A stretch of 64,000 nucleotides of DNA from Actinopolymorpha pittospori (GCF_014873875.1 NZ_JADBEM010000001.1:7812001-7876000); one strand, 5' to 3'. Numbered from the stretch's first letter, positions 8,250-17,788 are shown. Notes: generated by a model not told the origin, from the sequence alone. Made by a program: numbers and translations.

Positions 8250-8488
8250 TCCAGTGTTGCCGACAGAAAGAGATCCGGACAGGGCCCGACCGAAGACGTG
8301 CCGTGGTCTCGTCGAGCCCAGGCGTGAGTCCCGCTCGAAGCCGGAGGGCGGTCCCGAGGGAGACCGATCACTTCTTGTCGGATATGTCCCGATGCCTCGA
8401 GGGCCCTGCAGGCATGATCCGACGGCCGCCGGGTCTGCCCGACTCGACCGATCTTGTCCAAGCTGGTCCGCCGGATCCGGACATGCCG

Positions 8489-8494
8489 TATAAC
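8489..8494 (+). promoter_or_regulatory. -10 box of small membrane protein gene
   Basis: TATAAC lies 6 nt before GTG 8501, the spacing expected of a leaderless transcript. The GGAGAG between them touches the GTG and is too close to act as a ribosome binding site. Confidence 0.5.
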
Positions 8495-8500
8495 GGAGAG

Positions 8501-8851
8501 GTGCCTGAGCCCAAGATCTCTCGCGAGGAGGCCGAGGCCACCCTCAACGCTCGAAAGCAGCTGGGTGAGGACTACGAGCCCGCGCTTGTCGAGTCTTTCG
8601 TCGAGCGCATCGACGCGACCATCGAGGCGCGGGTCGACGCGCGGGTCGAGCAGGCCCTGAAGGGCGTGAAGCCGGCCAAGCCCAAGAACGACGACCATGT
8701 CCTCGCGCTCGCCATCGTCTCCCTCGGTGTCGCGATCCCGATGACCGCGATCGCCGCGCATGAGGGCGGCATGGCCGGCATGTTGATCACCTGGATCGGG
8801 ATCGTGCTGGTCAACTTCCTCTACGGCGCCGGCCGCTTCCGCCGCGACTAG
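8501..8851 (+). CDS. Small membrane protein with helical cytoplasmic head
   Basis: A 116-residue protein of unknown function. The N-terminal half is charged and helical (SREEAEATLNARKQLG, then a repeated DATIEARVDARVEQAL likely to form a coiled coil). Two membrane helices follow (about residues 68-88 and 92-110), and the protein ends in GRFRRD. Similar short proteins with a charged head and two membrane spans are widespread in Actinobacteria. The start is GTG 8501, directly behind a -10 box; an in-frame ATG at 8483 would add six residues and would place the -10 box inside the gene. Confidence 0.7.
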   Translation: MPEPKISREEAEATLNARKQLGEDYEPALVESFVERIDATIEARVDARVEQALKGVKPAKPKNDDHVLALAIVSLGVAIPMTAIAAHEGGMAGMLITWIGIVLVNFLYGAGRFRRD

Positions 8852-8990
8852 GACGCGCCGCGGATCGCGTCCGGCGGATCGCGTCCGGCGGATCACGTCC
8901 GGTTCGCGTGCGACCGCATCCTGGCTCGCCGCGTTGTCGTCCCCGCCACCCCTGCTGCCAGAATTCGTGGGCGAGATGCCGTGACACGCA

Positions 8991-9020
8991 CGAGGCCCCG
9001 TCCTGATGGACGGGGCCTCG
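8991..9020 (-). terminator. rpsA terminator hairpin
   Basis: A perfect 13-bp stem (8991-9003 and 9008-9020) with a TGAT-type 4-nt loop lies just past the rpsA stop. It is one of the strongest hairpins in the window. Confidence 0.85.
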
Positions 9021-9047
9021 GGTGCACTACCTGAGCGGGTGGATCAC

Positions 9048-10550
9048 TCAGCCGTTGCCGGTCAGCTTCTCCCGCAGGGCCGCGAGCGCCTCGTCGGAGG
9101 CGAGGGTGCCCTCCGCCGGACGGGCGGTGTCGTTCGAGCTGTAGGACGAGGTGCCCGAGCTGGACACCGCGGTGTCGTCGGTCTCCTCGAGCTCAGCCGC
9201 CTGCGCCGCCTCGATCTGCTTCTTGTGAGCTTCCCAGCGCTGGTGGGCCTCGGCGTACTCCCGCTCCCACTGGTCACGCTGCTTCTCGAAGCCCTCGAGC
9301 CACTCGCCAGTCTCGGGGTCGAAGCCCTCGGGGTACTTGTAGTTCCCCTGCTCGTCGTACTCGGCCGCCATGCCGTAGAGCGTCGGGTCGAAGTGCTCCC
9401 CGATCCCCTCGGCGCCCTCGTTGGCCTGCTTGAGGGACAGCGAGATCCGCCGACGCTCGAGGTCGATGTCGATGATCTTGACCATCACATCGTTGCCGAC
9501 CTGGACGACCTGCTCCGGAACCTCCACGTGGCGCTCGGCCAGCTCGGAGATGTGGACCAGGCCCTCGATGCCGTCGTCGACCCGCACGAACGCACCGAAC
9601 GGCACCAGCTTGGTGACCTTGCCGGGCACGATCTGGCCGATCTGGTGGATCCGGGCGAACTGCTGCCACGGGTCCTCCTGCGTCGACTTGAGCGACAGCG
9701 AGACCCGCTCGCGGTCGAGGTCGACGTCGAGCACCTCGACGGTGACCTCCTGGCCCACCTCGACGACCTCGCTCGGGTGGTCGATGTGCTTCCAGGAGAG
9801 CTCGGAGACGTGCACGAGGCCGTCGACCCCACCGAGGTCGACGAACGCACCGAAGTTGACGATGCTCGAGACGACGCCCTTGCGGATCTGCCCCTTCTGC
9901 AGCTGGTGCAGGAAGTTCTGGCGAACCTCGGACTGGGTCTGCTCGAGCCAGGCACGGCGGGACAGGACCACGTTGTTGCGGTTCTTGTCCAGCTCGATGA
10001 TCTTGGCCTCGAGCTCGCGCCCGACGTAAGGCTGCAGGTCGCGGACACGCCGCATCTCGACCAGGGAGGCCGGGAGGAAGCCGCGGAGGCCGATGTCGAG
10101 GATGAGACCACCCTTGACGACCTCGATGACGGTGCCGGTGACGACGCCGTCCTCCTCCTTGATCTGCTCGATCGTGCCCCAGGCGCGCTCGTACTGAGCC
10201 CGCTTCTTGGACAGGATCAGCCGGCCTTCCTTGTCCTCCTTCTGGAGGACGAGCGCCTCGACATGATCACCGACCTTGACCACTTCGCTGGGGTCGACGT
10301 CATGCTTGATCGACAGTTCGCGAGCGGGGATCACGCCTTCGGTCTTGTAACCGATGTCGAGCAGGACTTCATCCCTGTCGACCTTGACGACGGTGCCCTC
10401 GACGATGTCACCGTCATTGAAATACTTGATTGTCTCGTCGATCGCGGCGAGGAAGGCCTCCTCCGAGCCCACGTCGTTCACCGCTACCTGCGGCGTCTTC
10501 TGCTGGGCCGGTGCTGAATCAGTCAGCGGGGCCTCGATGCTGCTCGTCAT
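9048..10550 (-). CDS. rpsA: 30S ribosomal protein S1
   Basis: Ribosomal protein S1, which binds mRNA and helps start translation. The 500-residue protein carries four S1 RNA-binding repeats at about 45-115, 130-200, 215-290 and 300-375. The third and fourth are best conserved (GAFVDLGGVDGLVHVSELSW and GAFVRVDDGIEGLVHISELA). This is the four-repeat actinobacterial form, shorter than the six-repeat E. coli protein. A disordered C-terminal tail rich in Gln/Glu/Ser (about 395-500) follows; the equivalent tail in mycobacteria is the RpsA segment discussed for tmRNA and pyrazinoic acid binding. It has its own promoter about 170 bp upstream and a strong terminator. Confidence 0.97.
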   Translation of the reverse strand: MTSSIEAPLTDSAPAQQKTPQVAVNDVGSEEAFLAAIDETIKYFNDGDIVEGTVVKVDRDEVLLDIGYKTEGVIPARELSIKHDVDPSEVVKVGDHVEALVLQKEDKEGRLILSKKRAQYERAWGTIEQIKEEDGVVTGTVIEVVKGGLILDIGLRGFLPASLVEMRRVRDLQPYVGRELEAKIIELDKNRNNVVLSRRAWLEQTQSEVRQNFLHQLQKGQIRKGVVSSIVNFGAFVDLGGVDGLVHVSELSWKHIDHPSEVVEVGQEVTVEVLDVDLDRERVSLSLKSTQEDPWQQFARIHQIGQIVPGKVTKLVPFGAFVRVDDGIEGLVHISELAERHVEVPEQVVQVGNDVMVKIIDIDLERRRISLSLKQANEGAEGIGEHFDPTLYGMAAEYDEQGNYKYPEGFDPETGEWLEGFEKQRDQWEREYAEAHQRWEAHKKQIEAAQAAELEETDDTAVSSSGTSSYSSNDTARPAEGTLASDEALAALREKLTGNG

Positions 10551-10722
10551 CTGGTTGATGGCTCCGATATGGCGTGTTCGTCGTCACGTGCGCGTGTGGA
10601 CCATTTGATCGCATTGCCGAGAAGTTCGGCCGCCGTCCAGGGCCGGAACCGGATGATTTCGACAAGAACGCGAGCGCAAGCCTGCTCCGTCCGAGGTCGC
10701 ACAGGCCCACAACGCTCATGTC

Positions 10723-10752
10723 AGGATACGGGTGCGCCGCAAGCAGGGTCAA
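10723..10752 (-). promoter_or_regulatory. Candidate rpsA promoter
   Basis: TTGACC (10747-10752) and TATCCT (10723-10728) on the minus strand are 18 bp apart. Transcription from here would leave a leader of about 165 nt before the rpsA ATG. I see no conserved riboswitch in that leader. Confidence 0.55.
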
Positions 10753-10819
10753 CGCAACCCCGCATACTAGGGCCATCCCAAACGTGAGGATCCCGGCATG
10801 GGTTCCGCCTGGGTCCGGC

Positions 10820-11809
10820 TCAAGCCGCTCCACCGCTCACGTCGAGGCCGAAAGTTGGCCGGCCAGCGGACAGATTACGACATCGGGCCGTGTCCAGCAG
10901 GACCTGGTGGGCCCGGTCGGCGATCGGGTGATCCCCGGCGCGGGCGGCCAGGTCGACCAGGGCCACCAGGTCGGAGGCCCGGGCGAGGCCCAGGAGGTCG
11001 GCGGGCACGCCGGGTGCCTGCGCGGCGAAGGCGCTGGCAAGGGCGCCGCCGAAGACCTCGTCGGACTCGAACCTCAGCAGGTTGCCGATGTCGGTGTACG
11101 GCGAGCCCGCATGGGCGTACTCCCAGTCCAGGAGCCCGGTCACGGTGCCCGACTCGGGGTCCACCAGGAGGTTCTTCGGGTTGAAGTCGCTGTGGCACAG
11201 GCACACCCGGCGTACGCCGTCAACCAGGTCCTGCGCCTCGGCGGCGACCTCCAGAAGGGCGGCGAAGTCCTCGTCGGACCACCGGGCGAGGGCGCCTGAG
11301 CCACGGTGGGCCTGCACCCAGGACTCCACCCCGGCCGCCGACCCGGTCCAGGGCTCGACCCGAAGATCGGCACCCACGAACTGGCCCGGCCGCAGGAACG
11401 GCATGCCCGACAGCCGGGTGAGGACCGCCGCCACGCTCACGGCCGACGCCTGCCGCTCCTCCGCCCCGGCCTCGGCCAGCCACAGGTCCAGCCGGATTCC
11501 GGGCAGCCGCTCCATCAGGATGAACGCGGGCGTGTCCGGGGACGCCTGGGTGCGGGACTCGAGGACGCGCGGCACGGGCACCAGGTCACGGACCAGGGAC
11601 AGCAGTGCGGCGTCGACCGCGGCGCGTTCCGGATCGCGCAGGTAGAGCCGGAGGACGGCCTCCTCCCCCGCCCCGCCGACCAGGAAGGTCTCCCCGCTGT
11701 AGCCGCCCGCCAGAGGTCGCGCCTCGGCGCCGAGCAACGCCCGGGCCGCCGAGGTCACCGGACCCCGAGCCGCTCCCGATCCGACCGGCTGGTCGCCGCC
11801 GTTGGTCAT
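10820..11809 (-). CDS. Aminoglycoside phosphotransferase (APH) family kinase
   Basis: A 329-residue small-molecule kinase of the APH/choline-kinase fold. The N-lobe has LAGGYSGETFLV and the phosphate-anchoring strand VLRLYLRD. The C-lobe has the catalytic loop CLCHSDFNPKNLLVD (about 204-218, Brenner motif HxDxxxxN) and the metal-binding GLLDWEYAHAGSPYTDIGNLLR. The substrate is unknown; such genes in actinomycete core loci are more often kinases of endogenous alcohols or amines than resistance genes. Its ATG overlaps the stop of the upstream M18 aminopeptidase by 4 bp, so the two are translationally coupled. Confidence 0.8.
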   Translation of the reverse strand: MTNGGDQPVGSGAARGPVTSAARALLGAEARPLAGGYSGETFLVGGAGEEAVLRLYLRDPERAAVDAALLSLVRDLVPVPRVLESRTQASPDTPAFILMERLPGIRLDLWLAEAGAEERQASAVSVAAVLTRLSGMPFLRPGQFVGADLRVEPWTGSAAGVESWVQAHRGSGALARWSDEDFAALLEVAAEAQDLVDGVRRVCLCHSDFNPKNLLVDPESGTVTGLLDWEYAHAGSPYTDIGNLLRFESDEVFGGALASAFAAQAPGVPADLLGLARASDLVALVDLAARAGDHPIADRAHQVLLDTARCRNLSAGRPTFGLDVSGGAA

Positions 11810-13134
11810 GCCGCCGGCGCGAGGAACGCGGCCAGTGCGGCGACGTACATGCCGGGGTCAGCGGCGCCGCAGAGCTCGCGGGCGGAGTGCATCGCCAACT
11901 GCGGCGCGCCCACGTCGGCCGTGGTCACTCCCACACCAGCCGCCGTGATCGGTCCGACCGTGGACCCGCACGGCAGGTCGGCCCGGTTGACGAACCGCTG
12001 CAGGGGGACCTCCGCCTGGTCACAGGCCTGCACGAAGGCACCGGTCCCCCGTGCGTCGGTGGCGTAGCGGAGATTGACGTTGATCTTGAGCACGGGCCCG
12101 CCGTTGACCGCGATCTGGTGGTGCGGCTCGTGTCGCTCGGCGTAGTTGGGGTGGGTCGCGTGCGCCATGTCGCCGGAGGCGCAGATGGAGCCGGCGAGTG
12201 CCCGCAGGAGGTCCTCCCGGTCACCGCCCGCCGCCAACACGATGCGCTCGAGTACGGCAGGGAGCAGGTTGGAGGCGGCACCGCGCTCGGACACGCTCCC
12301 GACCTCCTCGTGGTCGAAGAGCACCAGGACCGGCACCAGCGGCTCCGCTGCCGGTGCCTCCACCGCACGCAGGAGAGCACGGACCCCGGCGTAGGTGGTG
12401 CCGAGGTTGTCCAGGCGCGGCGCACTCACCAGGTCGCCGTCGCGGCCGATCCGGGCGGATGGGGCGAGGTCGTGGGTCATCAGCTCCCACGCGAGGACGT
12501 CACCGGACTCGACCTTGAGCTCCTCCGCCACGAAGTCGGTGAAGTCGCCGGTCGACGCACCCACGCCCCAGACCGGAAAGACGTGCTGCTGGGGGTTGAG
12601 CTTCACACCGGTCTCGCGAACCTCCCGGTCGAGGTGGATCGCGAGCTGCGGGACGCGCAGGATCGGCCGGTCGATCTTGAGCAGGCGTTCCTCGGCGCCG
12701 CCGGGCGTCCGGACGCTGACCCGCCCGGACAGGCCGAGGTCACGGTCGAGCCAGGAGTTGAGCAGCGGGCCGCCGTAGGGCTCGGCGGCGAGCACCTGCC
12801 AGCCGGCCCGCGCGGTGTCGGGATGCGGCTTGATCCGCAGGTTGGGGCTGTCGGTGTGGGCGCCCACGATCCGGAACGCGGTCGTCGGGCCCGCGGCGTT
12901 CTCGGTGCTCCAGGCGACCAGCGAACCGCCCCGCACCATGTAGTAGCGGCCCGGCTCCCGGGGCCACCGCGCCGTCTCCTCCACGGCCGCGAAACCCGCG
13001 GCCTCCAGGCGCGCGGCCGACTCCACACAGGCGTGGAACGGGGACGTCGCCGCGTCGATGAAGGTGCAGAGGCCGTCGGCCTCGGCGTAGTCCGCAGAAC
13101 TCCGGTCGGTGTCGGCGATCGATGAGGCGCACAT
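11806..13134 (-). CDS. M18 family aspartyl aminopeptidase
   Basis: A 442-residue di-zinc aminopeptidase of family M18 (ApeB-like), which removes N-terminal acidic residues from peptides in the cytoplasm. Metal and catalytic motifs are VGAHTDSPNLRIKPHP (about 90-105), LDNLGTTYAGV with a metal-ligand Asp (about 246-256), LFDHEEVGSVSERGA (about 275-289) and SGDMAHATHPNY (about 322-333). It starts with ATG at 13134, which has a TAGGAT box 7 nt upstream and so may be leaderless. It is followed with a 4-bp overlap by the APH-family kinase. Confidence 0.9.
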   Translation of the reverse strand: MCASSIADTDRSSADYAEADGLCTFIDAATSPFHACVESAARLEAAGFAAVEETARWPREPGRYYMVRGGSLVAWSTENAAGPTTAFRIVGAHTDSPNLRIKPHPDTARAGWQVLAAEPYGGPLLNSWLDRDLGLSGRVSVRTPGGAEERLLKIDRPILRVPQLAIHLDREVRETGVKLNPQQHVFPVWGVGASTGDFTDFVAEELKVESGDVLAWELMTHDLAPSARIGRDGDLVSAPRLDNLGTTYAGVRALLRAVEAPAAEPLVPVLVLFDHEEVGSVSERGAASNLLPAVLERIVLAAGGDREDLLRALAGSICASGDMAHATHPNYAERHEPHHQIAVNGGPVLKINVNLRYATDARGTGAFVQACDQAEVPLQRFVNRADLPCGSTVGPITAAGVGVTTADVGAPQLAMHSARELCGAADPGMYVAALAAFLAPAA

Positions 13135-13141
13135 GCGGAGA

Positions 13142-13147
13142 ATCCTA
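13142..13147 (-). promoter_or_regulatory. -10 box of the M18 aminopeptidase gene
   Basis: TAGGAT lies 7 nt before the ATG at 13134, consistent with a leaderless mRNA. Confidence 0.5.
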
Positions 13148-13347
13148 GGGGGTGCGCCACGGATCGTGGCCGACCAGTGAGCAGGTCATCCGCACCCTGG
13201 ACGGCTCACGACGCACTCCCTCGGGCACCGTCGCGGGGAGCCGGTCCACGGACCCTAGGGTGGGCCCGAGTGTCCGGGCCGCCGCAGCCCTGCGAGCGTG
13301 GAGGGCGAGGCGTGTCCCCCCTTCCCGACGATCACGGAGGAACGCCC

Positions 13348-14169
13348 ATGCCGGGTGCCACCGACCTCCCTCGCGCACACGCTGTCGCCGCGGCCAACCG
13401 CGGGTGGTGGGACAGTCAGGCAGACGAGTACCAGAGCGAACACGGTGAGTTCCTCCGCGACGTCGGTTTCGTCTGGGGACCGGAGGGGCTGGAGGAGTCC
13501 ACGGCCCGGCTGCTCGGGGACGTCCGGGGGAGGCAGGTGCTCGAGGTGGGGTGCGGCGCCGGGCAGTGCGCGCGCTGGTTGCGGGCCGAGGGCGCACATG
13601 CCGTGGGGGTCGACCTGTCCTTCCGGCAGCTGCAGCACGCCCGCCGGATCGACCAGACGACGGGCGTCACGGTACCCGCCGCCACCGCCGACGCGGCGGC
13701 CCTGCCGTTTCGGACCGCGACGTTCGACGTGGCGTGCTCGGCCTATGGTGCGCTGCCGTTCGTCGCGGACGTCGACGCCGTGTTGGCCGAGGTGGCCCGG
13801 GTGCTGAGGGATGGCGGGCGGTGGGTTTTCAGCGTCAGCCATCCGATCCGTTGGGCCTTCCCCGACGATCCCGGTCCCGCCGGGCTGGTGGTGGAGCACT
13901 CCTACTTCGACCGGACGCCCTACGTCGAGACCGACCGGGCCGGGCGGGCGAAGTACGCGGAGTACCACCGGACGCTCGGGGACTGGGTGGGTGCACTCAC
14001 CAGGGCCGGCTTCGTCCTCCGGGAGCTGGTCGAACCCGAGTGGCCGGCCGGACACGAGCGCAGCTGGGGCGGCTGGAGTCCTCGTCGGGGTCGGCTGCTG
14101 CCCGGCACGGCGATCTTTCGGTGTGAACGGGGCGGCGCGCTGAGTCCGCCGCACTCCGCCAGGAAGTAA
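13348..14169 (+). CDS. SAM-dependent methyltransferase
   Basis: A 273-residue class I methyltransferase. It begins with the family's WWDSQADEYQSEHG segment, then has motif I VLEVGCGAGQCARWL (about 66-80), VGVDLSFRQLQHAR (about 88-101), and ACSAYGALPFVADVDAVLAEVARVL, followed by GGRWVFSVSHPIRWAF. It resembles the Methyltransf_11 proteins that are encoded near polA and pepA-like genes in actinomycetes; the substrate is unknown. ATG at 13348 has GGAGG seven nt upstream. The C-terminal dozen residues are low-complexity. Confidence 0.85.
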   Translation: MPGATDLPRAHAVAAANRGWWDSQADEYQSEHGEFLRDVGFVWGPEGLEESTARLLGDVRGRQVLEVGCGAGQCARWLRAEGAHAVGVDLSFRQLQHARRIDQTTGVTVPAATADAAALPFRTATFDVACSAYGALPFVADVDAVLAEVARVLRDGGRWVFSVSHPIRWAFPDDPGPAGLVVEHSYFDRTPYVETDRAGRAKYAEYHRTLGDWVGALTRAGFVLRELVEPEWPAGHERSWGGWSPRRGRLLPGTAIFRCERGGALSPPHSARK

Positions 14170-14271
14170 GCCAAGAAGTAGGCCCGGACGTCAGCCGGGA
14201 CTCGGCGGGCGGCGGGCGGCGGGCAGGAAACACGTTGCGTGCCCGTGGCGGCGACCTCGACACTGGCCCGC

Positions 14272-15033
14272 ATGACCGCCGTACCGACGTTCGAAGAGCT
14301 GCTCGCCGAAGGTGCCGGGGTTCCGGTCGAGGGCTGGGACTTCTCCTGGTTCGAGGGCCGGGCCAGCGAGCAGCGCCCGTCCTGGGGCTACGCCCAACTG
14401 ATGGTGGAACGGATGGCCAGGGCCACCGCCGCGCTCGACATCCAGACCGGCGGCGGCGAGGTGTTGGCGCAGGTCACCAGACCTCCGAAGGTGCTCGCCG
14501 CCACCGAGTCGTGGCCGCCGAACGTCGAGCTCGCCAGCCGGAGGCTCCAGGCGCTGGGCGCCACCGTGGCCGCCGTCGCCGACGACGCGGACTTGCCGTT
14601 TCCCGACGCGTCGTTCGACCTGGTGGTCAGCCGGCACCCGGTGATCACCCGCTGGGACGAGATCGCCCGGGTCCTCATGCCCGGCGGCACGTACTTCTCC
14701 CAACAGGTGGGCACGGGCTCGGTCCACGAGCTCACCGAGGCGCTGATGGGACCGCAGCCGGTCGGCCAGGCGCGCAGCACCGAGCGGGCCGTCGCGCAGG
14801 CGCGGTCGGCCGGGCTCGAGGTGGTCGACCTGCGCCACGAACGGCTCCGGACGGAGTTCAACGACGTCGCCGCGGTCGTGCACTTCCTGCGGAAGGTCAT
14901 CTGGATCGTCCCGGGCTTCACCGTCGAGCGCTACCGCGACGAGCTGGCCGCGCTGCACCGGCGCATCCAGGCCGAAGGGCCGTTCGTCGCCTACGCCACG
15001 CGGTTCCTGATCGAGGCCCACAAGCCACGGTGA
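14272..15033 (+). CDS. Methyltransferase-domain protein
   Basis: A 253-residue methyltransferase-fold protein. It has WFEGRASEQRPSWGYAQLM near the N-terminus, a long helix, then a weak motif I region (LDIQTGGGEVLAQV, about 58-71), an acidic LPFPDASFDLVVSRHPVITRWDEIARVLMPGGTYF-like segment split by helices, and a C-terminal helical cap. The glycine-rich SAM loop reads DIQTGGGE rather than DxGxGxG, so cofactor use is likely but not certain. It follows the previous methyltransferase on the same strand after about 100 bp and is convergent with polA. Confidence 0.75.
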   Translation: MTAVPTFEELLAEGAGVPVEGWDFSWFEGRASEQRPSWGYAQLMVERMARATAALDIQTGGGEVLAQVTRPPKVLAATESWPPNVELASRRLQALGATVAAVADDADLPFPDASFDLVVSRHPVITRWDEIARVLMPGGTYFSQQVGTGSVHELTEALMGPQPVGQARSTERAVAQARSAGLEVVDLRHERLRTEFNDVAAVVHFLRKVIWIVPGFTVERYRDELAALHRRIQAEGPFVAYATRFLIEAHKPR

Positions 15034-15069
15034 CCGCCGTGGCGTAGTGCTCGCGCCTGGCCCGAAGCC

Positions 15070-17775
15070 TCAGTGGCCGGCTTCGTGCCAGGTGCGGCCC
15101 TCGCCCAGGGAGACGTCGAGTGGGACGGTCACCTCCGCGGCGCCGCCCATCTCCTGTCGTACGAGCTCGGCCACCTGCTCGCGCTCGCCGGAGGCGACCT
15201 CCAGCACGAGCTCGTCGTGGACCTGGAGCAGGACGCGGGAGCTGAGCCTGGCCTCCCGCAGCGCACGGTCGACACCGAGCATCGCGACCTTGATCAGGTC
15301 GGCCGCCGACCCCTGGATGGGTGCGTTGAGGGCCATCCGCTCGGCCATCTCACGGCGCTGCCGGTTGTCGCTGGTGAGGTCGGGGAGGTAGCGCCGGCGC
15401 CCCAGGATGGTCTCGGTGTAGCCGGTCTTGCGGGCCTCCTCCACCACCCCGCGGAGGTAGTCGCGCACCCCGCCGAAGCGCTCGAAGTACTCGTCCATCA
15501 GCCCGCGCGCCTCGGCGACGTCGATGCGCAGCTGCTGGGACAGGCCATAGGCCGACAGACCGTAGGCGAGGCCGTAGTTCATCGCCTTGATCTTGGCCCG
15601 CATCTCGGTGGTCACCTCGGCCGCCGGCACGGCGAACACCCTGGACGCGGTGGCGGCGTGGAAGTCCTCGCCGGAGTGGAACGCCTCGATCAGCCCGGAG
15701 TCGACCGACAGGTGCGCCATGATGCGCATCTCGATCTGGCTGTAGTCGGCGGTCAGGAGGCAGTCGTAGCTCGGCCCCACGACGAACGCCTCGCGGATCC
15801 GGCGGCCCTCCTCGGTGCGGATCGGGATGTTCTGCAGGTTGGGGTCGGTGGAGGACAGCCGGCCCGTCGCCGCGATCATCTGGTTGAACGTCGTGTGGAT
15901 CCGACCGTCGTCGGCGACCGTCTTGAGCAGTCCTTCCACCGTCGACCGCAGCTTGGACGCGTCGCGGTGGGCCAGCAGGTGGGCGAGGAACGGGTGCTCG
16001 GTCTGCGCGAACAGTTGCTGCAGCGCCTCGGCGTCGGTGGTGTAGCCGGTCTTGGTGCGCTTGGTCTTGGGCATCCCGAGCTGCTCGAAGAGGACCACCT
16101 GCAGCTGCTTGGGCGATCCGAGGTTGATCTCCTCGCCGATCACGCGGTAGGCCTCGTCGGCGGCCTGCTTGACCTGGCCGGCGAAGTGCGCCTCCAGCTC
16201 GGAGAGCCGGTCGACGTCGACGGCGATACCCACCTGCTCCATCCGGGCGAGCACGCTCACGAGCGGCAACTCGACCTCGCCGAGCAGCCGGGCGCCACCG
16301 CGGGCGGACAGCTCCTCGTCGAGTTTGGCGGCGAGGTCGATGACGGCGCGCGCCGCCACCATCGCCCGGTCGGGGATCCCGCCGGTCTCGTCGATGCCCT
16401 CCAGGCTGAGCTGGCCGTCGCTCGGCTCCTCGGTGCGCAGCTCGCGCCGGAGGTAGCGCAACGTCAGGTCGGCGAGGTCGTAGGAGCGCTGGTCGGGGCG
16501 GACGAGGTAGGCCGACAGGGCGGTGTCGTTGGTGACGCCGCGCAGGGTCCAGCCACGCGCGGCGAGGGCGAGGATCGGGCCCTTGGCGTCGTGCAGCGCC
16601 TTCTCGTGGGTCGCGTCGCCCAGCCAGTCGGCCAGGACCTTCTCGTCTTCTGGCGACAGCTCCGTCGGGTCGACCCAGGCCGCGGCGCCGTCGGAGGACG
16701 CGAGTGCCACGCCGGCGACGTCGCCGGTGCCCCGGCCCCAACTGCCCTGGACGTGCAGGCCGGTACGAACGGCGCCGGCCTGCCCCTTCGCGTGCTCGTC
16801 GAGCCAGGACGCGAGCTCACCGGCGCCGAGCTTCACGCCGACGACCTCGAAGCCTTCCTCCGCCTCCGGCTCGGGCGCCTGCAGGGTGGCGAACAGCCGG
16901 TCGCGCAGGACCCGGAACTCCAGGGCGTCGAAGACCTGGTGGACGGCGTCGCGGTCCCACGGCTGCAGGGCGAGGTCGCCTGGCTGGAGCGGCACCGCGA
17001 CGTCCCGGACCAGTTCGTTGAGCTGGCGGTTCTGCAGCACCTGGCCGAGGTGGGCCCGCAGGGACTCGCCCGCCTTGCCCTTCACCTGGTCGACCTGTGC
17101 CACCAGGTCGTCGAGGGAGCCGTACTGGTTGAGCCACTTCGCCGCCGTCTTCGGCCCGACTCCGGGCACACCCGGCAGGTTGTCGCTCGTCTCGCCGACG
17201 AGGGCCGCGAGGTCGGGGTAACGCTCCGGAGCGATGGCGTAGCGCTTCTCGACCTCGGCCGGGGTGATCCGGGTGACCTCGGAGACCCCACGGGTCGGGT
17301 AGATCACGGTGAGCTGGTCGGTGACGAGCTGGAAGGTGTCACGGTCGCCGGACACCACCAGGACCTCGTGCCCCAGCTCGGCCGCCTGCGTGGCGAGCGT
17401 CGCGATCACGTCGTCGGCCTCGAAGCCCTCGACCTCGGCGAAGGGGATCCGCAGCGCGTCGAGAACCTCCTTGATCAACGGCAGCTGGCTCCGGAACTCG
17501 TCCGGCGTCTTCGCCCGGCCGGCCTTGTATTCGGCGTATGTCTCGCTCCGGAAGGTTTGCCGGCCGACGTCGAACGCGACCGCGATGTGCGTCGGCTGCT
17601 CGTCGCGGAGCATGTTGATCAACATGGAGGTGAAGCCGTAGACCGCGTTGGTCGTCTGCCCGGTCTTGGTGGAGAAGTTTTCCGCCGGCAGGGCGAACCA
17701 CGCCCGGTAGGCCAGTGAGTGGCCATCGAGGAGCAGCAGGCGGGGACGGTCGGTGTGAGGGGCGTCGGCTACCAC
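15070..17775 (-). CDS. polA: DNA polymerase I
   Basis: Pol I fills gaps and removes primers in replication and repair. The protein is about 901 residues. The N-terminal 5'-nuclease domain (to about 290) has DGHSLAYRAWFAL and EGFEADDVIATLA. The middle domain (about 310-480) lacks the DxE metal pair of the 3'-5' proofreading site. The polymerase domain (about 500-901) has motif A DYSQIEMRIMAHL, motif B RAKIKAMNYGLAYGLS and motif C LLQVHDELVLEV. The frame is open from 17847, but GTG 17775 follows a TAAAGT box by 7 nt, so a leaderless start there is preferred over ATG 17805. A thioesterase gene diverges 80 bp away. Confidence 0.96.
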   Translation of the reverse strand: MVADAPHTDRPRLLLLDGHSLAYRAWFALPAENFSTKTGQTTNAVYGFTSMLINMLRDEQPTHIAVAFDVGRQTFRSETYAEYKAGRAKTPDEFRSQLPLIKEVLDALRIPFAEVEGFEADDVIATLATQAAELGHEVLVVSGDRDTFQLVTDQLTVIYPTRGVSEVTRITPAEVEKRYAIAPERYPDLAALVGETSDNLPGVPGVGPKTAAKWLNQYGSLDDLVAQVDQVKGKAGESLRAHLGQVLQNRQLNELVRDVAVPLQPGDLALQPWDRDAVHQVFDALEFRVLRDRLFATLQAPEPEAEEGFEVVGVKLGAGELASWLDEHAKGQAGAVRTGLHVQGSWGRGTGDVAGVALASSDGAAAWVDPTELSPEDEKVLADWLGDATHEKALHDAKGPILALAARGWTLRGVTNDTALSAYLVRPDQRSYDLADLTLRYLRRELRTEEPSDGQLSLEGIDETGGIPDRAMVAARAVIDLAAKLDEELSARGGARLLGEVELPLVSVLARMEQVGIAVDVDRLSELEAHFAGQVKQAADEAYRVIGEEINLGSPKQLQVVLFEQLGMPKTKRTKTGYTTDAEALQQLFAQTEHPFLAHLLAHRDASKLRSTVEGLLKTVADDGRIHTTFNQMIAATGRLSSTDPNLQNIPIRTEEGRRIREAFVVGPSYDCLLTADYSQIEMRIMAHLSVDSGLIEAFHSGEDFHAATASRVFAVPAAEVTTEMRAKIKAMNYGLAYGLSAYGLSQQLRIDVAEARGLMDEYFERFGGVRDYLRGVVEEARKTGYTETILGRRRYLPDLTSDNRQRREMAERMALNAPIQGSAADLIKVAMLGVDRALREARLSSRVLLQVHDELVLEVASGEREQVAELVRQEMGGAAEVTVPLDVSLGEGRTWHEAGH

Positions 17776-17782
17776 GCACGTG

Positions 17783-17788
17783 ACTTTA
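17783..17788 (-). promoter_or_regulatory. -10 box of polA (leaderless start)
   Basis: TAAAGT on the minus strand ends 7 nt before GTG 17775. If correct, the longer polA reading from ATG 17805 is not translated. Confidence 0.5.

Noticed and set aside
9006..10517. A 503-codon frame on the plus strand opposite rpsA
   Set aside because: It is the antisense of rpsA, rich in Leu, Asp and Arg repeats, with no domain; rpsA is certain.
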